NCBI RefSeq assembly: GCF_048564905.1
Contig: NC_132988.1
Location: 70,798,001 to 70,862,000, forward strand
Length of the DNA stretch: 64,000 nucleotides
Source of the DNA: Vicugna pacos
Taxonomy: Eukaryota; Chordata; Mammalia; Artiodactyla; Camelidae
Reading direction: 5' to 3'
Within the stretch, counting starts at the first letter, position 1; each line of letters starts with the position of its first letter. Below are positions 12,641 through 26,598 of the stretch, in pieces. The notes beneath the pieces are model-generated. The model did not search any database and was not told where the DNA came from. It was given only the letters and a program-made list of their open reading frames with translations. Made by a program: the position numbers and the translations under genes.

Positions 12641-14730
12641 CACTTGAATCTAATTACCAACTGCAATGTTCAGTGAAATAGCCAATTTCCCTTTTCTCTG
12701 GAAACTGGTTTGGGTTGGGTTTTCTAACACTTGAAACAGAAAAATTACAACGGATAGAGTGGGAAAGGCTGGAAACATTGATTATAGGAATGAGTGAAAG
12801 ACATGCCAAGGGGAAGAAAAAGTATCCCCAGGCAGAAATAAGACACTCATTTATTCGTTCTGATATCATCTCTAAATTTTTCATAAGTTTCCAGAATTAA
12901 AACACATGAAGATCTTTACTGTAGTTCTCAGGAAGACTCGGGTTTCTAATCTTCTCAAGAAACAACGCAATTTGCAGCAATATCAGATTTCCTGAGCTTA
13001 CCATTTCACGTAATAACTTGCAAATGAAGGCATTTCACTATTTATTTAAAACTATTAAAAATAAACACTATTAAAAATAAACACTATGGGAAACCTTGTG
13101 GTTTTCACATGTGAGATCAACGAATCCACAGAATCGCCTTGGCAAAGTTAGTTAGGGCCTATAAAGTGTGATGGCACAGGCTACAGGCTTACCCTGCTCC
13201 CAACGTAAATTCCCACATCTGTCTTCTTTCTTGCCTCCTTCCCACAAACATGCTTTGAGTGTTTAGATAAGGGCTAGGCACTTGATCAAGGACTACGGAT
13301 AAAATGAAAAGCAGACACAGTCCTTTGGCCTCATGGGATCTACAGTTTAACGAGAGAGTCAGTCATTATGCTGGTAATCATACACACAGACTATTGCAAC
13401 TATCAGACTGTTACAAGGGGAGTGCATCATCCTCTGAGTGCACCCAGAAGCAAAAATTTATGAGATAATTCTTATCATTTGCAACCCACTCTGCGTTTTT
13501 TTTATTCCATTCTATTCTTTTTTTCTTTTTAAGAAAAATGCTGGTCCTACTTTCCTACATGTATTTCATAATCTACTATCATGTGGGGATTTGGCTTAGT
13601 CAGCAAGGTCTTTCTAAGGAAATGATGATAGAACTGAAGTCAAAAAGTGAGTAAGATTTCATTAGGTTAAAAAAGGGAGCAAAAAGTCATCAGAGGATAT
13701 AGCGTGCAAAACCTGGGGACAAGAGGATGTAGATATGACTTTGAGGCTGAGGAAAGCCAGTATTTGGTTGCAGTGCAGTAAGCAAGGTGTGGGGGATGGG
13801 CCCGATGAGGTAGAGAGAGAGAGATGGCCAACACCAGGCAGGGTCTTTCAGGCCATGTAAAGAATTGTTGCCTTTGAGAGCAATAAGATGGCACTGAAGA
13901 TTTATTCTTTGAGGAGATTGTATGAGCTGATTGTGCGAAAACAGAGGTGAGGATGGATATGGGTAGAATACTTAGGGTAAGGGAAAAACCATAACTTGGA
14001 CTTGAGTAGAAGCCAGCTTATATGGACGGAAATATCTTCTTAGCATTAAAAATTAATTCCTAGTATAACATAAACAAATAGTTGTAGTACTAATTCCCAA
14101 ACATATGTCAGTTTCTACATAATCAATCACCTAGGGAAGCTGACTGACAATATAGAATTTCTGGGTTCTACTTGCAAAGATTTTGATTTGATGAGTTTGT
14201 GGTAGAGCGCTGATATTTGTATGTATTTTAAAGTCCTTTGGAGATTCTGATGTGCAACTAAGATTTAGAACAATTAAAGGAAATCTTCTCTTCTTTATTC
14301 TATACTCACTTATGTAAGTGACGTAATCCAATTCTTTAACTTTAAATGCCATCCATGTGATAATCACTCCTAAGTTTGTATAATTTAAGCCCAAATCTCT
14401 CTGCTGAACCACCCAGTACTATATGCAACTGTTGAATACTTTATATCATCACTTGGGTGATCTAATAGGAATTTCTAACATTAACGAGACCAACATAAAA
14501 TTTTAAACCCCAAGCCATTCCCCTTCCAACCTTCTCCTTGAGTTTCCCTATCTCAATGATTGCAACTTCATGTTTCTACTTGTTCATGCTAATCACAGAG
14601 CCATCCTTAATGCATCACGTATTTCATGCCATGCACTCAATTCATGAGCAAGTCCCGTCAGCTCTACCTTTCAAAGACACCCACAACCCAGCGACTTCTC
14701 ACCAGCTTCAAGGCTCCTGCTACAAAGCAT
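12640..14730. other. Intergenic DNA, no gene seen
   Basis: No supported gene. Around 13590-13930 the sequence has the character of ancient LINE remnants. A tandem 'actattaaaaataaac' duplication lies at about 13051-13085. Confidence 0.35.
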
Positions 14731-15320
14731 CATGATCTTGCACCCAATCTGTCTTAAAACTGTTTGCACTGTTCTCTCTTCATCTTTGCCTCCCTGGTTC
14801 ACATAGTGCATGGTAAACTTTGAAAAAGAGAGATCATTTCACTCTTCTGTTTGAAAGCCCCCAAATGGCTTTATAATTCATCTAGAAGAAATCCAAAGAT
14901 CTCCTCATACCCTAAGAGGCACAAATCTTACCACCTCTAACTGTTCAGCCACATTGGTCCTTAAATATACTAAGCAAATTCCTATCCTGGGATCTTTGCA
15001 CCTGCTAGTGTGTCTGCCTGGAATACTTTTTTTCCCAAAGAGTGTAAAATTTTTCTGTCACTTCTTTCAATGTTTTGCTCAAATATAATAGTGTTAGACT
15101 CCTTCTTACATCACTCTATATAAAATATACATGAAGTCTATGTATATATTTATATATGTGTCTATATATATACACACACATCTATAATTTGTCAATTGTC
15201 ACCCCCAATAGAATGACTTTTCCTTGAGAGAGAAATTTCATTTGGTTTATTGTTATATCTTCCATGGTGGAAGCATTTCTTGGTAGAAGCTCAATAAATA
15301 TTTGGCAAATGAATGAATGG
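14730..15320. repeat. L2-type LINE fragment
   Basis: Landmarks are the segment at about 14990-15030 ('tttgcacctgctagtgtgtc' followed by 'gcctggaatac') and the downstream 'gctcaaatataata' region, both typical of mammalian L2 3' ends. A (TA)n-rich patch interrupts it at 15118-15180. Orientation is not assigned. Confidence 0.55.
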
Positions 15321-15535
15321 CATAGAAAAAGAAGAGATGGTGAGACAGACATGGAGAAATGGGTGGGGATGGGTGGCAAGAACATGAAAATTCACAGTGC
15401 ATCTCTGACGCACCTGCCTGCCATCAGAAATGGTCACATCCCATCCTCCTTGGCAGGTAAAGTTGTGCGTATGCAAAGTGGACCTCGGGAGAGGCAAGGA
15501 AGACTATCAAGCGGTGGTTACCTGTACTGACTCTA

Positions 15536-15760
15536 CTGTCAAACAGCCTGATTTTGAACTCCAGTTTCACCACATTCCTGTGTGACTTCAGTCAAGTCAT
15601 TCAACCTCTCCAAACCTCTACACACTTATCCAAAAATGTGCTAAATTAGTGTGTTTGGGGGAGGATTAAATGAAGATAATTCATAAAGTGTATCTGCCAC
15701 AAAGAAGTTGTCATCAAATATTAGCTGTTGCTTACTATATGGTGGAATGGGGCTGGCTAG
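15536..15760. repeat. MIR-type SINE fragment
   Basis: The core 'gtgtgacttcagtcaagtca' followed by 'ttcaacctctccaaacctc' at about 15580-15620 is the MIR signature. It is diverged and has no target duplication that can be seen. Confidence 0.6.
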
Positions 15761-17150
15761 TGGTGGGATAATGAAAGAAATAGAAAATAAGAGAATCAGG
15801 AGAGCCAAGACACTGGCCTTCCACTGCAGCAAATATTAGGTAACTAAGATCTTTCTCACCTTTCTCACCTGTTAAAATACTTGTTTAGAGTAAGAGGTAC
15901 ATAGAACACCAATAGTCGCAGTCTTTCTAGTGTTGACCTAGTTAGGTCTTTAGATTTCATGAAGAGAAGTCAAGTCAAGTGCCAGATGGAAAGAGGAAGG
16001 TAGTTGAGAAAAATTTAAAAACTGACTCAGCAGAGAATTTAGTGCGTCATGTTACACCACATCCTGTCATTTTTGTTGGCCAATAACCAGTATCACGTGT
16101 TCCAGCAGCATAAGGATAATTAAGACTAACTTTTCTCAACATCAGCAACCGTTGCCAGAGGAAACCAACTCCTGCATCAGTCAACATGGCCATCAAATGA
16201 TGTAGAAAAATACAAGCAAGAAACGTCTTTATAATCCCAGCATTTGGAGAGGTGATAGCTGAATTATAGTATGATGTAGATATAGAATTATATTCCTATG
16301 TTCAGTCACAACAATAATAAGATCAAAAATTCTTTAAGAACAAGTTTTTCCATGTTTACTCTGTTATTTCTATTTTCTTCCCATTTACCCAATATACATA
16401 CCTTTAATAGGTTGGTAAATCTTCTAAATAATTAGCTCACATCCAATCATAATACCATTTAAGATTTCTGTGATTCATAAGCATGTTTGAATAGATTTGG
16501 AGTCAATTCACAATTTCAGTATGTACCAAAACATTAAATGTGAAGATTTGTATCACAGGTAATAACATAATTAAGGCAGCCAGACCGATGAAAACTCTCT
16601 CAGAACTAACTGATCACAGACACAGGAATGAGCAGTTGGGCATTAATATTGTTTTTACTGGGACTCTGAACGGGCACTCCAACATCTCATACTGCTAGTC
16701 AACAGACAGCTCATTCTTACCTCTGTCGTTAAGTATGAGGGGTTTCCCACAAATTTCAATATTGGATAAATTGACCAGTGATAAATGAATCCTTAAGTCA
16801 GACACTGAAGAGGAAAAGTCTCTTTGATGAACACAAAACAAATGTTTCAATGCAAAATTCAACATTTAAATCACATCTGCTGTGGGACTTCGGGGAAAGA
16901 CATCTGCTCTGAAGATGAGTGGAATAAAGTTTGTGGAAAGTCTTCCTTTAAGCATGTCCACCCATAGAGAAAGAAGGTAATACAACCCCCTCTTGAGGTG
17001 GGCAATTGTGGTTTAAATGAAAGAACCATCAAACAGCTGGAGCAGGATGAGGTCTGGCTCCAGCCTTACAGCTGAACGGATCAACTCCCCTGGCAGTCTT
17101 CCTGAGATAAGAATAAGACCAAGAAAGGAGTGAATGAGGTTGCCTTGATG
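15760..17150. other. Intergenic DNA, no gene seen
   Basis: Unremarkable mixed sequence. No coding, RNA or named repeat signal found. Confidence 0.4.
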
Positions 17151-17154
17151 ATAA

Positions 17155-18124
17155 GTAAGGAGGAATACCCACACACCTACACTCAATTAATCTTCAACAA
17201 AGGAAGCAAGAATACACAATGGAGAAAAAACTGCTTCTTTGGCAAGTGGTGTCAGAGAAAACTGGAAAGCCGCATGTAAATCAATGAAGTTAGAACACTT
17301 CCTTACACTACACACAAAAATAAACTCAAAATTGCCTAAAGACTTATGACATTATAAACCTCTTGGAGGAGAACATAAACAAAACACTCTCTGACGTAAA
17401 CCTTAGCAATGTTCTCCTAGGGCAGCCTACCCAGGCAATAGAAATAAAAGCAAAAATAAACAAATGGGACCTATTAAACTTGCAAGCTTTTGCACAGCAA
17501 AGAAAACCATAAATAAAACAAAAAGACAACCTATGGAATGGACAAAATATTTGCAGACAATGCAACGGATTAGGGTTTAATTTCCATAATTACAAAGGGC
17601 TCATACAACTCAATAACAAAATAAACAAACAAAGAAACAACCCAATACAAAAATAAGCAGAAGACTTAAACAAATATTTCTCCACTGAAGACATACAAAT
17701 GGCCAATAGGCACATGAAAAAGTGCTCAATTTTGCTAATTATTAGAGAAATTAAAAATGAAAACTACAAAGAAGTATCACTTCACACCAGTCAGAATGAC
17801 TGTCATTCAAAAGTCCACAAATGATGAATGCTGAAAAGAGTGTGGAAAAAAAGGAACCCTTTTACACTGTTGGTGGAAATGTAGTTTGGTGCAGCCATTA
17901 TGGAAAACAGTACAAAGATTATTTAAGAAACTAAAAATAGACTTACCATATGATCTAACAATCCAACTTCTAAGCATATATCCAGAGGAAATTCTAATTT
18001 GAAAAGATCCATGCACCCCAATGTTCCTAGCAGCACTATTTACAATAGCCAAGACATGGAAGTAATTTAAATGACCATCGACAGATGATTGGATAAAGAT
18101 GCGGTGTGTATGCGTGCGTGCGCG

Positions 18125-18174
<50 letters not shown>

Positions 18175-18630
18175 AATACTACTCAGCCATGAAAAAGAAT
18201 AAAATAATGACATTCGCAACAACATTGATGGACCTGGAGATTGTCATACTAAGTGAAGTAAACCAGAAAAAGAAAGAAAATTACATGATATCACTTATAT
18301 ATGGAATGTAAAAAATTACACAAATGAACTTATTTACATAGAAACATAGAAGACAAACTTGTGGTTACTTGGGGGAAAGGCAAGGACAGAGGAATATATT
18401 AAGAGTTCGGGGTTTGCAGATACTAACTACTACATATAAAGTAGATAAACAGGAAGGTCTTACTGTAGAGCACAGGGAACCATATTCAATAACCTATAAT
18501 GAAAAAGAATATGAAAAGCAATATATATATATATATGTGTGTGTGTGTGTATGTGTATAACTGAATCACTATGCTATACACCAGAAACTAACACATTGTA
18601 AACTGACTATACTTCAATTAAAAAAAAGAA
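17155..18630 (+). mobile_element. LINE-1 3' part (ORF2 end plus 3'UTR), plus strand
   Basis: The element runs from the ORF2 C-terminal region (17180-18300), through the region equivalent to 'tggaatactactcagccatg' near 18172-18192, to the 3'UTR and an A-rich end at 18619-18630. All frames are interrupted, and it is 5'-truncated. An alternating CG/CA microsatellite (18104-18171) has grown within it, and a (TA)n(GT)n tract lies at 18522-18556. Confidence 0.85.
18104..18171. repeat. Alternating purine-pyrimidine microsatellite (GT/GC/CA)
   Basis: About 68 bases of nearly perfect purine-pyrimidine alternation: GT-rich, then (CG)n, then (CA)n. It lies inside the L1 fragment and generates spurious cysteine-valine frames on both strands. 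Confidence 0.9.
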
Positions 18631-18639
18631 ATATTGATA

Positions 18640-19630
18640 AAATAATCAGAAGGGCAAATATGCTGAAAAAGTCCTCCTATAGAGATTGTTCAATGACCAA
18701 AGATTACCAATACCTCTGAGACCACAGTCTCAGCCTGAGTGTTAAAGAATGTTGAGTGGATATTTGGAATTTGGAGAAGAGAAGAAAAGAAATGGAAGAG
18801 AAAGGAAATGAACAGAAAGGAAGGGATATGTATATTAAATCCTTAAATACCCAGCAAATGGTGGGGAAAAATAGAAACCTTTTTACGTGCTGATGTTGAA
18901 AAAGCTATTTTTGAGGACAGTGGAGGGAGGAGCAAAAGAGCAGGTTCTGTAAAGTTCACTGAGAAAGTTTGAGAACAGATGCTAGCATCCCACCAGATAT
19001 CAGCATAAAGACTTCTTTGGGAGGCAATGTGGACAAGTGAAAAGATCAGGGGCCTTGGAATCAGAAACTATCATTCATAAGACCTGTAAATGATACAGGT
19101 TGGTTAACTTCTCTGAGATTTATTTTGGAATGGGACCACTGTATATACAAATAGTAGCATTTGTTTTTAAGAGCTGTCATAAAAATTGTAGAAAATTGGT
19201 ATGAAGTAATGTGCCAGAACCTAGGGAAGATGAGAAAGGTTGGATAGTGCAGAAAGAAGGAAGTGACTTCAACATAAGGATAAATACTCTGCAACCAGAG
19301 ATCATTACATATCGGTCCTCAAGGCACTGTTCTAGACCATGATTTCTTTTTAGATCTCTCACTAGATAGATTCCATAAGTAGGTCTCTGTGCTGAGGTCT
19401 CTCACGTAATAACCACAGCACGGACTACTTCCCTGAGTTCCAAACTCATATACAACTTCCCCCTTGACATTTCCATTTGGACATTTCACAGGCTTTTCAA
19501 ACCTTTTATGTTTAGGTAAAAATTCTTAAATCCACTACCATCTCAACATGTTCCATCCCTAGTCTTTTACATCTCAATAAATGGCATCACCATACACTTA
19601 GTTGTTTCCATCAAACAACCAGGAATAATT
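18640..19630. other. Intergenic DNA, no gene seen
   Basis: Purine-rich in part (18770-18830). No supported gene or nameable repeat. Confidence 0.4.
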
Positions 19631-19631
19631 C

Positions 19632-20488
19632 TTTTTCTTTCTTTTTTTTTTTTTTTTTGGTTCTCTGCCATCTTATTGTATTTCTTTGTTTGTTTTTGTT
19701 TGTTTGTTTTTAAATCTATTTTTATATATAGAGGCTAACATTTGCAAATCTTGAACTCCCAAGTTTATCCCTTCCCACCCCATTTCCCCAGTAACCATAA
19801 GATTGTTTACTATATCTGCAACTTCACCTCTGTTTTGTAGATGAGTTCACAGTATCTTTTTTCTTTTTTTAGATTCCACATATGAGTAATATCATACAGT
19901 ATTTTTCTTTCTATTTCTGGCTCACTTCACTTAGAATGATGATCTCTAGGTCCATCAATGTTGCTGCAAATGGCATTATTTTATTCTTTTTATGGCTGAA
20001 TAGTATTCCACTGTATAAATAGACCACAACTTCTTTATCCAGTCATCTGTGGATGGACATGTAGGTTGTTTCCATATCTTGGCTATTGTAAATAGTATGA
20101 CTATGAACATTGAGGGGTGCATGTGCCTTTTCAAATTAGAGTTCCCTCCAGATATATGCCCAGAAGTGGGATTGCTGTGTCTTATTTTTTAATCATGTTA
20201 TTTGTGTTCTAATTGTTGAGTTTTAAGAGTTCTTTGTATATTTTGGACAACATCCCTTTATCAAATAATTCTTTTGCAAATATTTTCTCCTTGTTTGATG
20301 CTTGACTTTTCATTCTCTTGATAGTGTCTTTCTCAGAATAGAAAATTTTAATTTTAATAAAGTCCAGATTGTCAATTCTCTCCTTCATGGATTGTACTGC
20401 CTCAATTTGAATTATGACTTTATTTTCAAACCATCTTGGAAAGCCAATTAGATATACTTCATATAAAACTTTCACAAATTTCATTTAC
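19632..20488 (-). mobile_element. LINE-1 3' part, minus strand
   Basis: The element begins with a T-run (19642-19660, reversed poly(A)) and continues through the L1 3'UTR into the ORF2 C-terminus read backwards. The segment near 20003-20030 ('ccactgtataaatagaccac') matches the ORF2 end. A jump near 20180-20190 shows an internal deletion before the part at 20190-20480. Confidence 0.8.
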
Positions 20489-20489
20489 T

Positions 20490-21105
20490 ATTAAAAAAAA
20501 AACACTTGTGCATAATCACATATGGTTATGACTGAAAGAATCACTTGTGAAAGAAACTAGCTCTGGTATATTTATAATACATTAACTACTACTATTTATC
20601 TCTTTTCTATGACATAATCCTTGGTCATAGCATTCACCAGTCTAGTTCTCAAATTTAAATTAGGGAAAAATAAGGGTTGTTTCCATGAAACATTTTGTTC
20701 CAAAGAAAATGAATTCCAGTCTGCTTTACTAACACTGAATTTTTTGAAACCAAAATGATTCAAACCAAACATTTTGTTAAGTGGCCTCAACTTACTCTCC
20801 AGGGGAAGGTATGCTTCAAGATCTCAGTGGGTTAGTAAAGTACTCATAGTTCAACACTAGCCAGAATTTCTAGGATTTTTGTAACTTTTGGTTTGGCATT
20901 GCAACACCTCTTATGTCACTGGAATCAATTTCCTAATTGCCAATTCTTATGGAAATAATATTTCAAAATACATTAAAGTGTTTTTTCATTGGAAATCTGT
21001 AATTAGATTTATGAAAAATATTTGTGACAAAAATTAACTATAAGATACATTCTCTTGCCATTTTTCTCTTTTGAACTTTGTTTTGTTGGTGTTGTTATTG
21101 TTTGT
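20490..21105. other. Intergenic DNA, no gene seen
   Basis: AT-rich sequence with no supported feature. Confidence 0.4.
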
Positions 21106-21106
21106 T

Positions 21107-21478
21107 TTAGTCCATTTGGGCTGCTATAACAAAATGCCATGGACTGGGTGGCTTATAAACAACAGAAATTTGTTGTTCACAGTCCTGGATGCTGGGAAGT
21201 TCAGGATCAAGATGCTGGCAGATTCAATGTTTAGTAAGAACCCATTTCCTGGTTCACAGATGGTGCTGTCTCCTGTGTCCTCACATGGGAGGAAGCAGTC
21301 AGGGGGCTCTGTGAGGCCTTTTTCATAAGGACACTAATCCCAATTATGAGAAAGCTGCCCTTCAAACATAGTCACCTCCCAAAGGCCTGGCCTCCTAATA
21401 CTATCACACTAGGAATTAGAATTTCAATGTATGAATTTTGAGGGAGACACAAACATTCAGACTATGGCATTATTGATG
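21107..21478 (-). mobile_element. MaLR-type solo LTR (fossil), minus strand
   Basis: On the minus strand it starts with a 'gccatagtctgaatgtttg'-like end and finishes with the MaLR 3' pattern of aataaat-free 'caacaaatttctgttgttta' and 'gctgctataacaaaat' reversed. This is the typical layout of an ERVL-MaLR (MLT1/MST-like) LTR of early-mammal age. No internal region is present. Subfamily is not assigned. Confidence 0.65.
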
Positions 21479-21479
21479 T

Positions 21480-24400
21480 TATTTTTGGTGGTGGTGGTGG
21501 TGATATACGTGTGTATCTGACTTTCAAGTTCATGAACATTGCCTTAGATACTTGCCAAATGTTGAGTTTTTGCTATTTGTTCAAATAGCGACAAGGGAGG
21601 CAAACAGAGAGTAGTTCTGATTCTCTAGGAAGTATACGGGGCGCACACATATAAACACATCACAATTATTCTAATTAAAACAGCAATCCATTAGGTTCTA
21701 ATATACATTAAATGAGAATGAAAGACATTGTAAGTTCACACAGAAGCGGATCTTCTCCTAAAAAAAGTTATGAAGATAATGGTGGTCAAAAACAGTGCAG
21801 TAGATGGCCATTTCTAAGCACAGTATTAGACATCTAACTTCCACAAAGGACCTCTGCAGGATGAGACAAACAACTTCCCCCAAAAAATTATTTAAAATAG
21901 CTAATCTCTACAAAAATTTTCTCTTTTTCGCTTACACCAAATTTCTGAAGACAGTAATGAATGCTCCCATTTCTGAGAAGCCAAGGATTTGGGAAACATT
22001 TGAAACTTTAATGCTCATCTTTTTTTTTTTTTTCCTATGTATCATCTCTTGTCAACAAACATTTTTTGCAGGCCAGGCTTGCACAGCTGAACAAGAAATA
22101 ACTGGCAAGGAAAAGCCAATCCATGGTCACTTGAAGCCTAGTTCAGTTTGTACTCAAAGTTCACTGATTTAATCCTTTCTCTGAAATGGGTAGCAGGAAA
22201 AACAGATGATGAACAAAAGAAGGGAAAACATTCCTGACATATCACAATAAATCTGGGGCAACTTTGAAACAAAGTTAATCCCTAAATGAAGCTGCTTCTT
22301 CACTGAACTGCTAAGAGTGATATGGAAGGAGACAGACTGCGTGAGTATTGCAGGGTTAACCCAAGAGTAACTGGCTTTTTCCTTTTCTTGAGCATGCAAG
22401 CAAATAAGTCTATTTTCCACTTGAACTCCTAATGGATTGATAAACTCTTATACTGATATTTTGGTGTGCTTAATCTGATAATGAAATGTCTACATCTTTA
22501 CTTACTGCAATATATAACATTGCTTAAAGGTAATATAAAGAGTAGTGGATATAAAAGAAAATAAAAACTCAGAAAAATACTTGAAAAGGTCTGAGTCAAG
22601 TACAAAATCACATAATTAAAGGCCTCTTTGATTTTTTTTTTTACATTTTCAGTTTTATTAGGTAGAGTTATTACATTTGACTGCACATACACATTATATT
22701 GCATGTAAATATATATATATAGTATACTGCACATTTTTTTAGTTTACATATATGTACTAATTATTGTTTCTAAGAACAGATTAGAGCTTTAGCTTTTTAA
22801 ACTTACATAGTTATCCAAGGAGTAAAGCCAACTACAAAATAAGAATCAACAGAATGCGATAATCCAGTCATAAAGGATAGTCAAATGTGTTAGGTGCCTC
22901 TTTGATTTGTAGAAAGAGATCAGTTTAGAATAACGTTCCCACATTGTTAATATTCAACACAACGTAACTTAATCAGAATTTTCCCTTATCATTTATAACA
23001 ATCTCTAAGTCACATGAAATATTTATTTGGGTTGATACTTTAGTTGTATATATTTTTCCATTTAGTATAAAATACCCCACTGGCTTCTGAGCATTCTTTT
23101 CAATAGTTCAGGTCCCAAAGAATGAAAACATTATTTGAATACTCCCTAAGAATAACCCAGAAACAATTTCCAACATTGGGAAAAAACAATTCAAAATAGA
23201 GGATTTCAAATGATTAATGACAGTAAACCACTCTATTCTTTCTCCTTTAACTTTAAGATCCACTTGTAATTTAAAGAATGCTACAGAATTAAAAGTTATC
23301 ATATTTTGTCATCAAATGTCCATAGTCTGCTACTGAACTCGGAACTAATGGGAGGTCATGTGAGAAATATAACACATCACTGCTGATTTTGAAGTCTAGA
23401 GTCAACTTGAGAGAGACAAAAGCAAAATTCAGGAATAACTAGTAATTAATAATGACCTCTTTCTCATGAGCTAGGTTTTACAAGTATATGAGACGTTCAA
23501 AGATGGAAGGTGGAAGGAATACATTTCAATTGGCTTTGTCTAAGTAAACCTTTTCAGAGAAGACAAGACATTGCACTGGTCTTGCAGAGAAGTATTTGGA
23601 ATACTGGTGACAGTTTTAGGCTGGTTAACCTGTAAGTCTCTTGGATGTTTGACATCGTTGTGGTCTCAAAGGCCAAGAGTAGTTAAACTGAGGATTTCAA
23701 CAACTTAAAATACGGTTGTTGGGCAATAAAGTAAAGTGGTTAACCAGATGCGGAGAACCCTGGGGTGTTCGCCAGCGGCTGTGAAGAAAGTGGTTTGTAA
23801 TCTGGAAACCATTAAAAATTTCCTGGGGCAGATTCTCTACTGCTTGGCTTCCAATCTTGGATTTTCTACTTCTTAACCCTTCCTTGGGCCTTACTTTCTT
23901 TCCCTAGCTGAAAAATGAGGATAGGAAAATGTTTCTTAGCTGCCTCAAAGAATCAATATGAGGCTCAAAGGATCAGGAACATGAAAGTGTTTTGAAACCT
24001 GCACGCCAAAAAGAACGTTTTAATTCCTATTTAATTACTCCAAGGTGTTACGACTAAAATTTGATTGCTTTTGACAAACAGGAAACCTTCCAAGCAATCA
24101 GAATGTCATTTTGTGGATTGTTTTATTATACCTTGGGACAAGAATAACACGGTGTCTTTCTCTACTACTTGGACACAGTATAGGTAAGACAAATGGCTTC
24201 CCTTCAAGTTGTCAACAAAGCAGTGATGACTTTTTAAGAGGCCTGCCTCCCATGGTATCTGGGGCTGTCATTGTCACCTGCAGGGAGTCTTTGGACCATC
24301 CACATTCCTATCTGTCTTTGCACAAGGTCTGTATCAGGAATGTCTAGACAGGAGCCAGAAACAGGCAATGCACCAGAATGATTTCAATAAGAACTCAGGT

Positions 24401-24650
24401 TAAGTTACACACTGCTTACTGATTAGGTTAGGGGGCCAAACAGCCTATTTCTAGTGCAGGCTTCCTATTATCTGCTTGCCAGCTGTAGAAATATTTATTT
24501 GTGCCTTAAATTCTGTAAACAACCCATGGTAAGTTGATTTAGAGTGCAAATCAAGTGAAGCATGGAAATCACGTCTCATGGCCCTTCTCTGATCTTACCA
24601 TCTGGTGCCAAAACTAATTCATGTTCTTTTGTATTTAAAACAACTTATTT
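21480..24650. other. Intergenic DNA, no gene seen
   Basis: A short (GGT)n run lies at 21487-21503 and a T-run at 22020-22033. The remainder is AT-rich with no nameable gene. Short frames such as 21804-22172 have no recognisable domain. Confidence 0.4.
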
Positions 24651-26530
24651 GGAATCTAAACACACATACATATATACATACACACACACACATATAAACC
24701 TCAATAACTTATGTCATTAAACCTTTTTTCCACAGGAAGTCTTATACTGTGGTTTATTCCCAGTAGTTAAGTTGAATTTAATTGCCCAGGATTTTTAAGT
24801 CATATTTTTGAAGTTTTATTTTCTCCACATTATTGAAGCTTTTGTCTTTTGATACATTCTAACATCTAAAAAGACAATGTAATAAATCTGAAGGCTGTTT
24901 TCCCAGATTACCACTCCTCAGAAGAATGAAGGGTTGCATGAGCTGAGTCAGGTATGATGCCGATGGTATCAGGAAGCTGGAAAGGACAGAGAACTTCCTG
25001 TTTAACTTCCCACAAAGGGAAGTCAGACCTCTCAGCCTCCCTCACCTAGAGCATTTTTTCATTTTTCCTTCCAGACTAAAAGTTCTACAGTATTCTATGA
25101 CACCTCCTCCTTGCTCACGAGTGGAGGTGATGTCCTGCCAAGGAAGATGTGTAGAGGAGCTAAGAAAATTCCCCAGGGTCATGCGGGACAAGGAAAAGAA
25201 TTCTGTTCTGTGACTGGTTGACTGGTTTCTGATTGTCATCATGTTTACTGATTGCCTTGACTGGCCTACTGTGAGGAGAAGAGTCTTGAGAACAATCCAG
25301 AAAAGGATCTAGTTAGATTTCCATGAAAGAAAGCTTACATAGCCATGCCTGCCATGGTGTTAGACAAATGAAAGACCTAGCTATTAAGATTTCAGAGTTC
25401 TACCTACTTCCTCAGATGAGAGAGACACACAGAGACAGAGACAGAGACATAGGGGAAGCCAGAAGCTACTTCACCCCTCAACTTCAAGGGGCAGCTCTGG
25501 GCTCATCCCATATGGAGAAGAACTGTGGAAACAGGCTTGGTCACACCATTGATCATGAAGCTAGATGGTTCCAGAAGCTTGTGTGCGTGAGTCACCCTTC
25601 CACCCCATTAAGTTGTTTGAGTGAAGCCAGAGTGGGTGCTGTCTTGCTGCCAAATTGATCCAAATCCTTAGACCAGACTTCAGGTGAGCCCCTCAAACTC
25701 ATCAGCCTCAACAGCTTCTCCAGATTGGGTCCACACACGTCTGGCTGGTCTGGAGCCACAGCTGGAACAGGCTGGGCTCTCTGGCATTGCTATAGTCTGC
25801 ACTCAGCCCACCCTATCCCACCCCCAACCAAGACCATGCCTCTTCCAATCCCATAGTGTACTGAACTGCAGAAAGCAAGGCATCATTTCCCAGAGCAATT
25901 TGCTGGGTGGTTCTTGAAGATTTGTTAAAGCACCTTGACACATATATGCTTGAAAAACTAAGCAAAAGGCTTCCAGTAAGTAGACTTGATTTGGGAGCCT
26001 GCTCTTCCCATGAAGTTCAAGTGGGAGTAGAGACATTTTCATCATATTGTCTTGGCTTCTAATGCTGGCTGAAGTCCAGAGAATCATGAACTGATCTGAG
26101 GAGCCCAGAATGGTGTGCCTGCAGGCAGGAGAGTGGGAGGTCTTTCAGTTTAGTGCAGTTTTAATCGTGGTTTACATTTCCTGAATAATAATATGAGTAA
26201 CAATAATTAGAAAGGCCGTTCAGAAAGTTTTCTAAAGTCAAACCTCTCGCTTACTTTGTACCCAGTCCTCCTTTTCAGATGGAGACGAGGGGCACCTCCG
26301 AAAAGATTCTGTACCCCAGGAGAAATTGGCCTTTGCTAGCCCCGGCTGGCCCAGAGGATGACATCTCCGCGTGTTCCTCGCCTCCAGCGGGAGAGGCAGC
26401 TTCTTCCACCGCTGGGCGAGCTACCACGTCCACCGCGGAACGGGTGCGGGCAACTCCTCCCAACCGCGCTCCTCAACCATCACTGCCCAGCCCCCTCCAC
26501 CCAGCCCCCCTTCCCCCGCCCCTCTCAGTC
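24650..26530. other. Upstream region of the CXCL5-type gene
   Basis: A CA/TA simple repeat lies at 24660-24700 and an (AGAGAC)n-like patch at 25422-25450. GC content rises after about 26270 as the promoter is approached. No separate gene is supported. Overlapping frames in the GC-rich promoter area are by-products of base composition. Confidence 0.4.
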
Positions 26531-26532
26531 CA

Positions 26533-26542
26533 GGGAATTTCC
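26533..26542 (+). promoter_or_regulatory. NF-kB site of the CXCL5-type promoter
   Basis: GGGAATTTCC is a consensus NF-kB element. It lies about 50 bases before the TATA-like box and about 157 before the ATG. Inflammatory ELR chemokine genes of the GRO/ENA-78 group are known to have such a site at this place, so induction by NF-kB is a reasonable inference. Confidence 0.8.
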
Positions 26543-26591
26543 CAAGCATCCCAAAGATTGAGTTTCCTGCCTGGGGGAGGGGGCGAGTGCA

Positions 26592-26598
26592 GATAAAA
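26592..26598 (+). promoter_or_regulatory. TATA-like box of the CXCL5-type gene
   Basis: GATAAAA lies 101 bases before the start codon, directly after a G-rich stretch. Transcription is expected to start about 25-30 bases later, giving a short 5'UTR. Confidence 0.65.

Noticed and set aside
17807-18560. Frames with Cys-Val and Ala-Arg repeats
   Set aside because: They come from GT/GC/CA microsatellites inside an L1 fragment.
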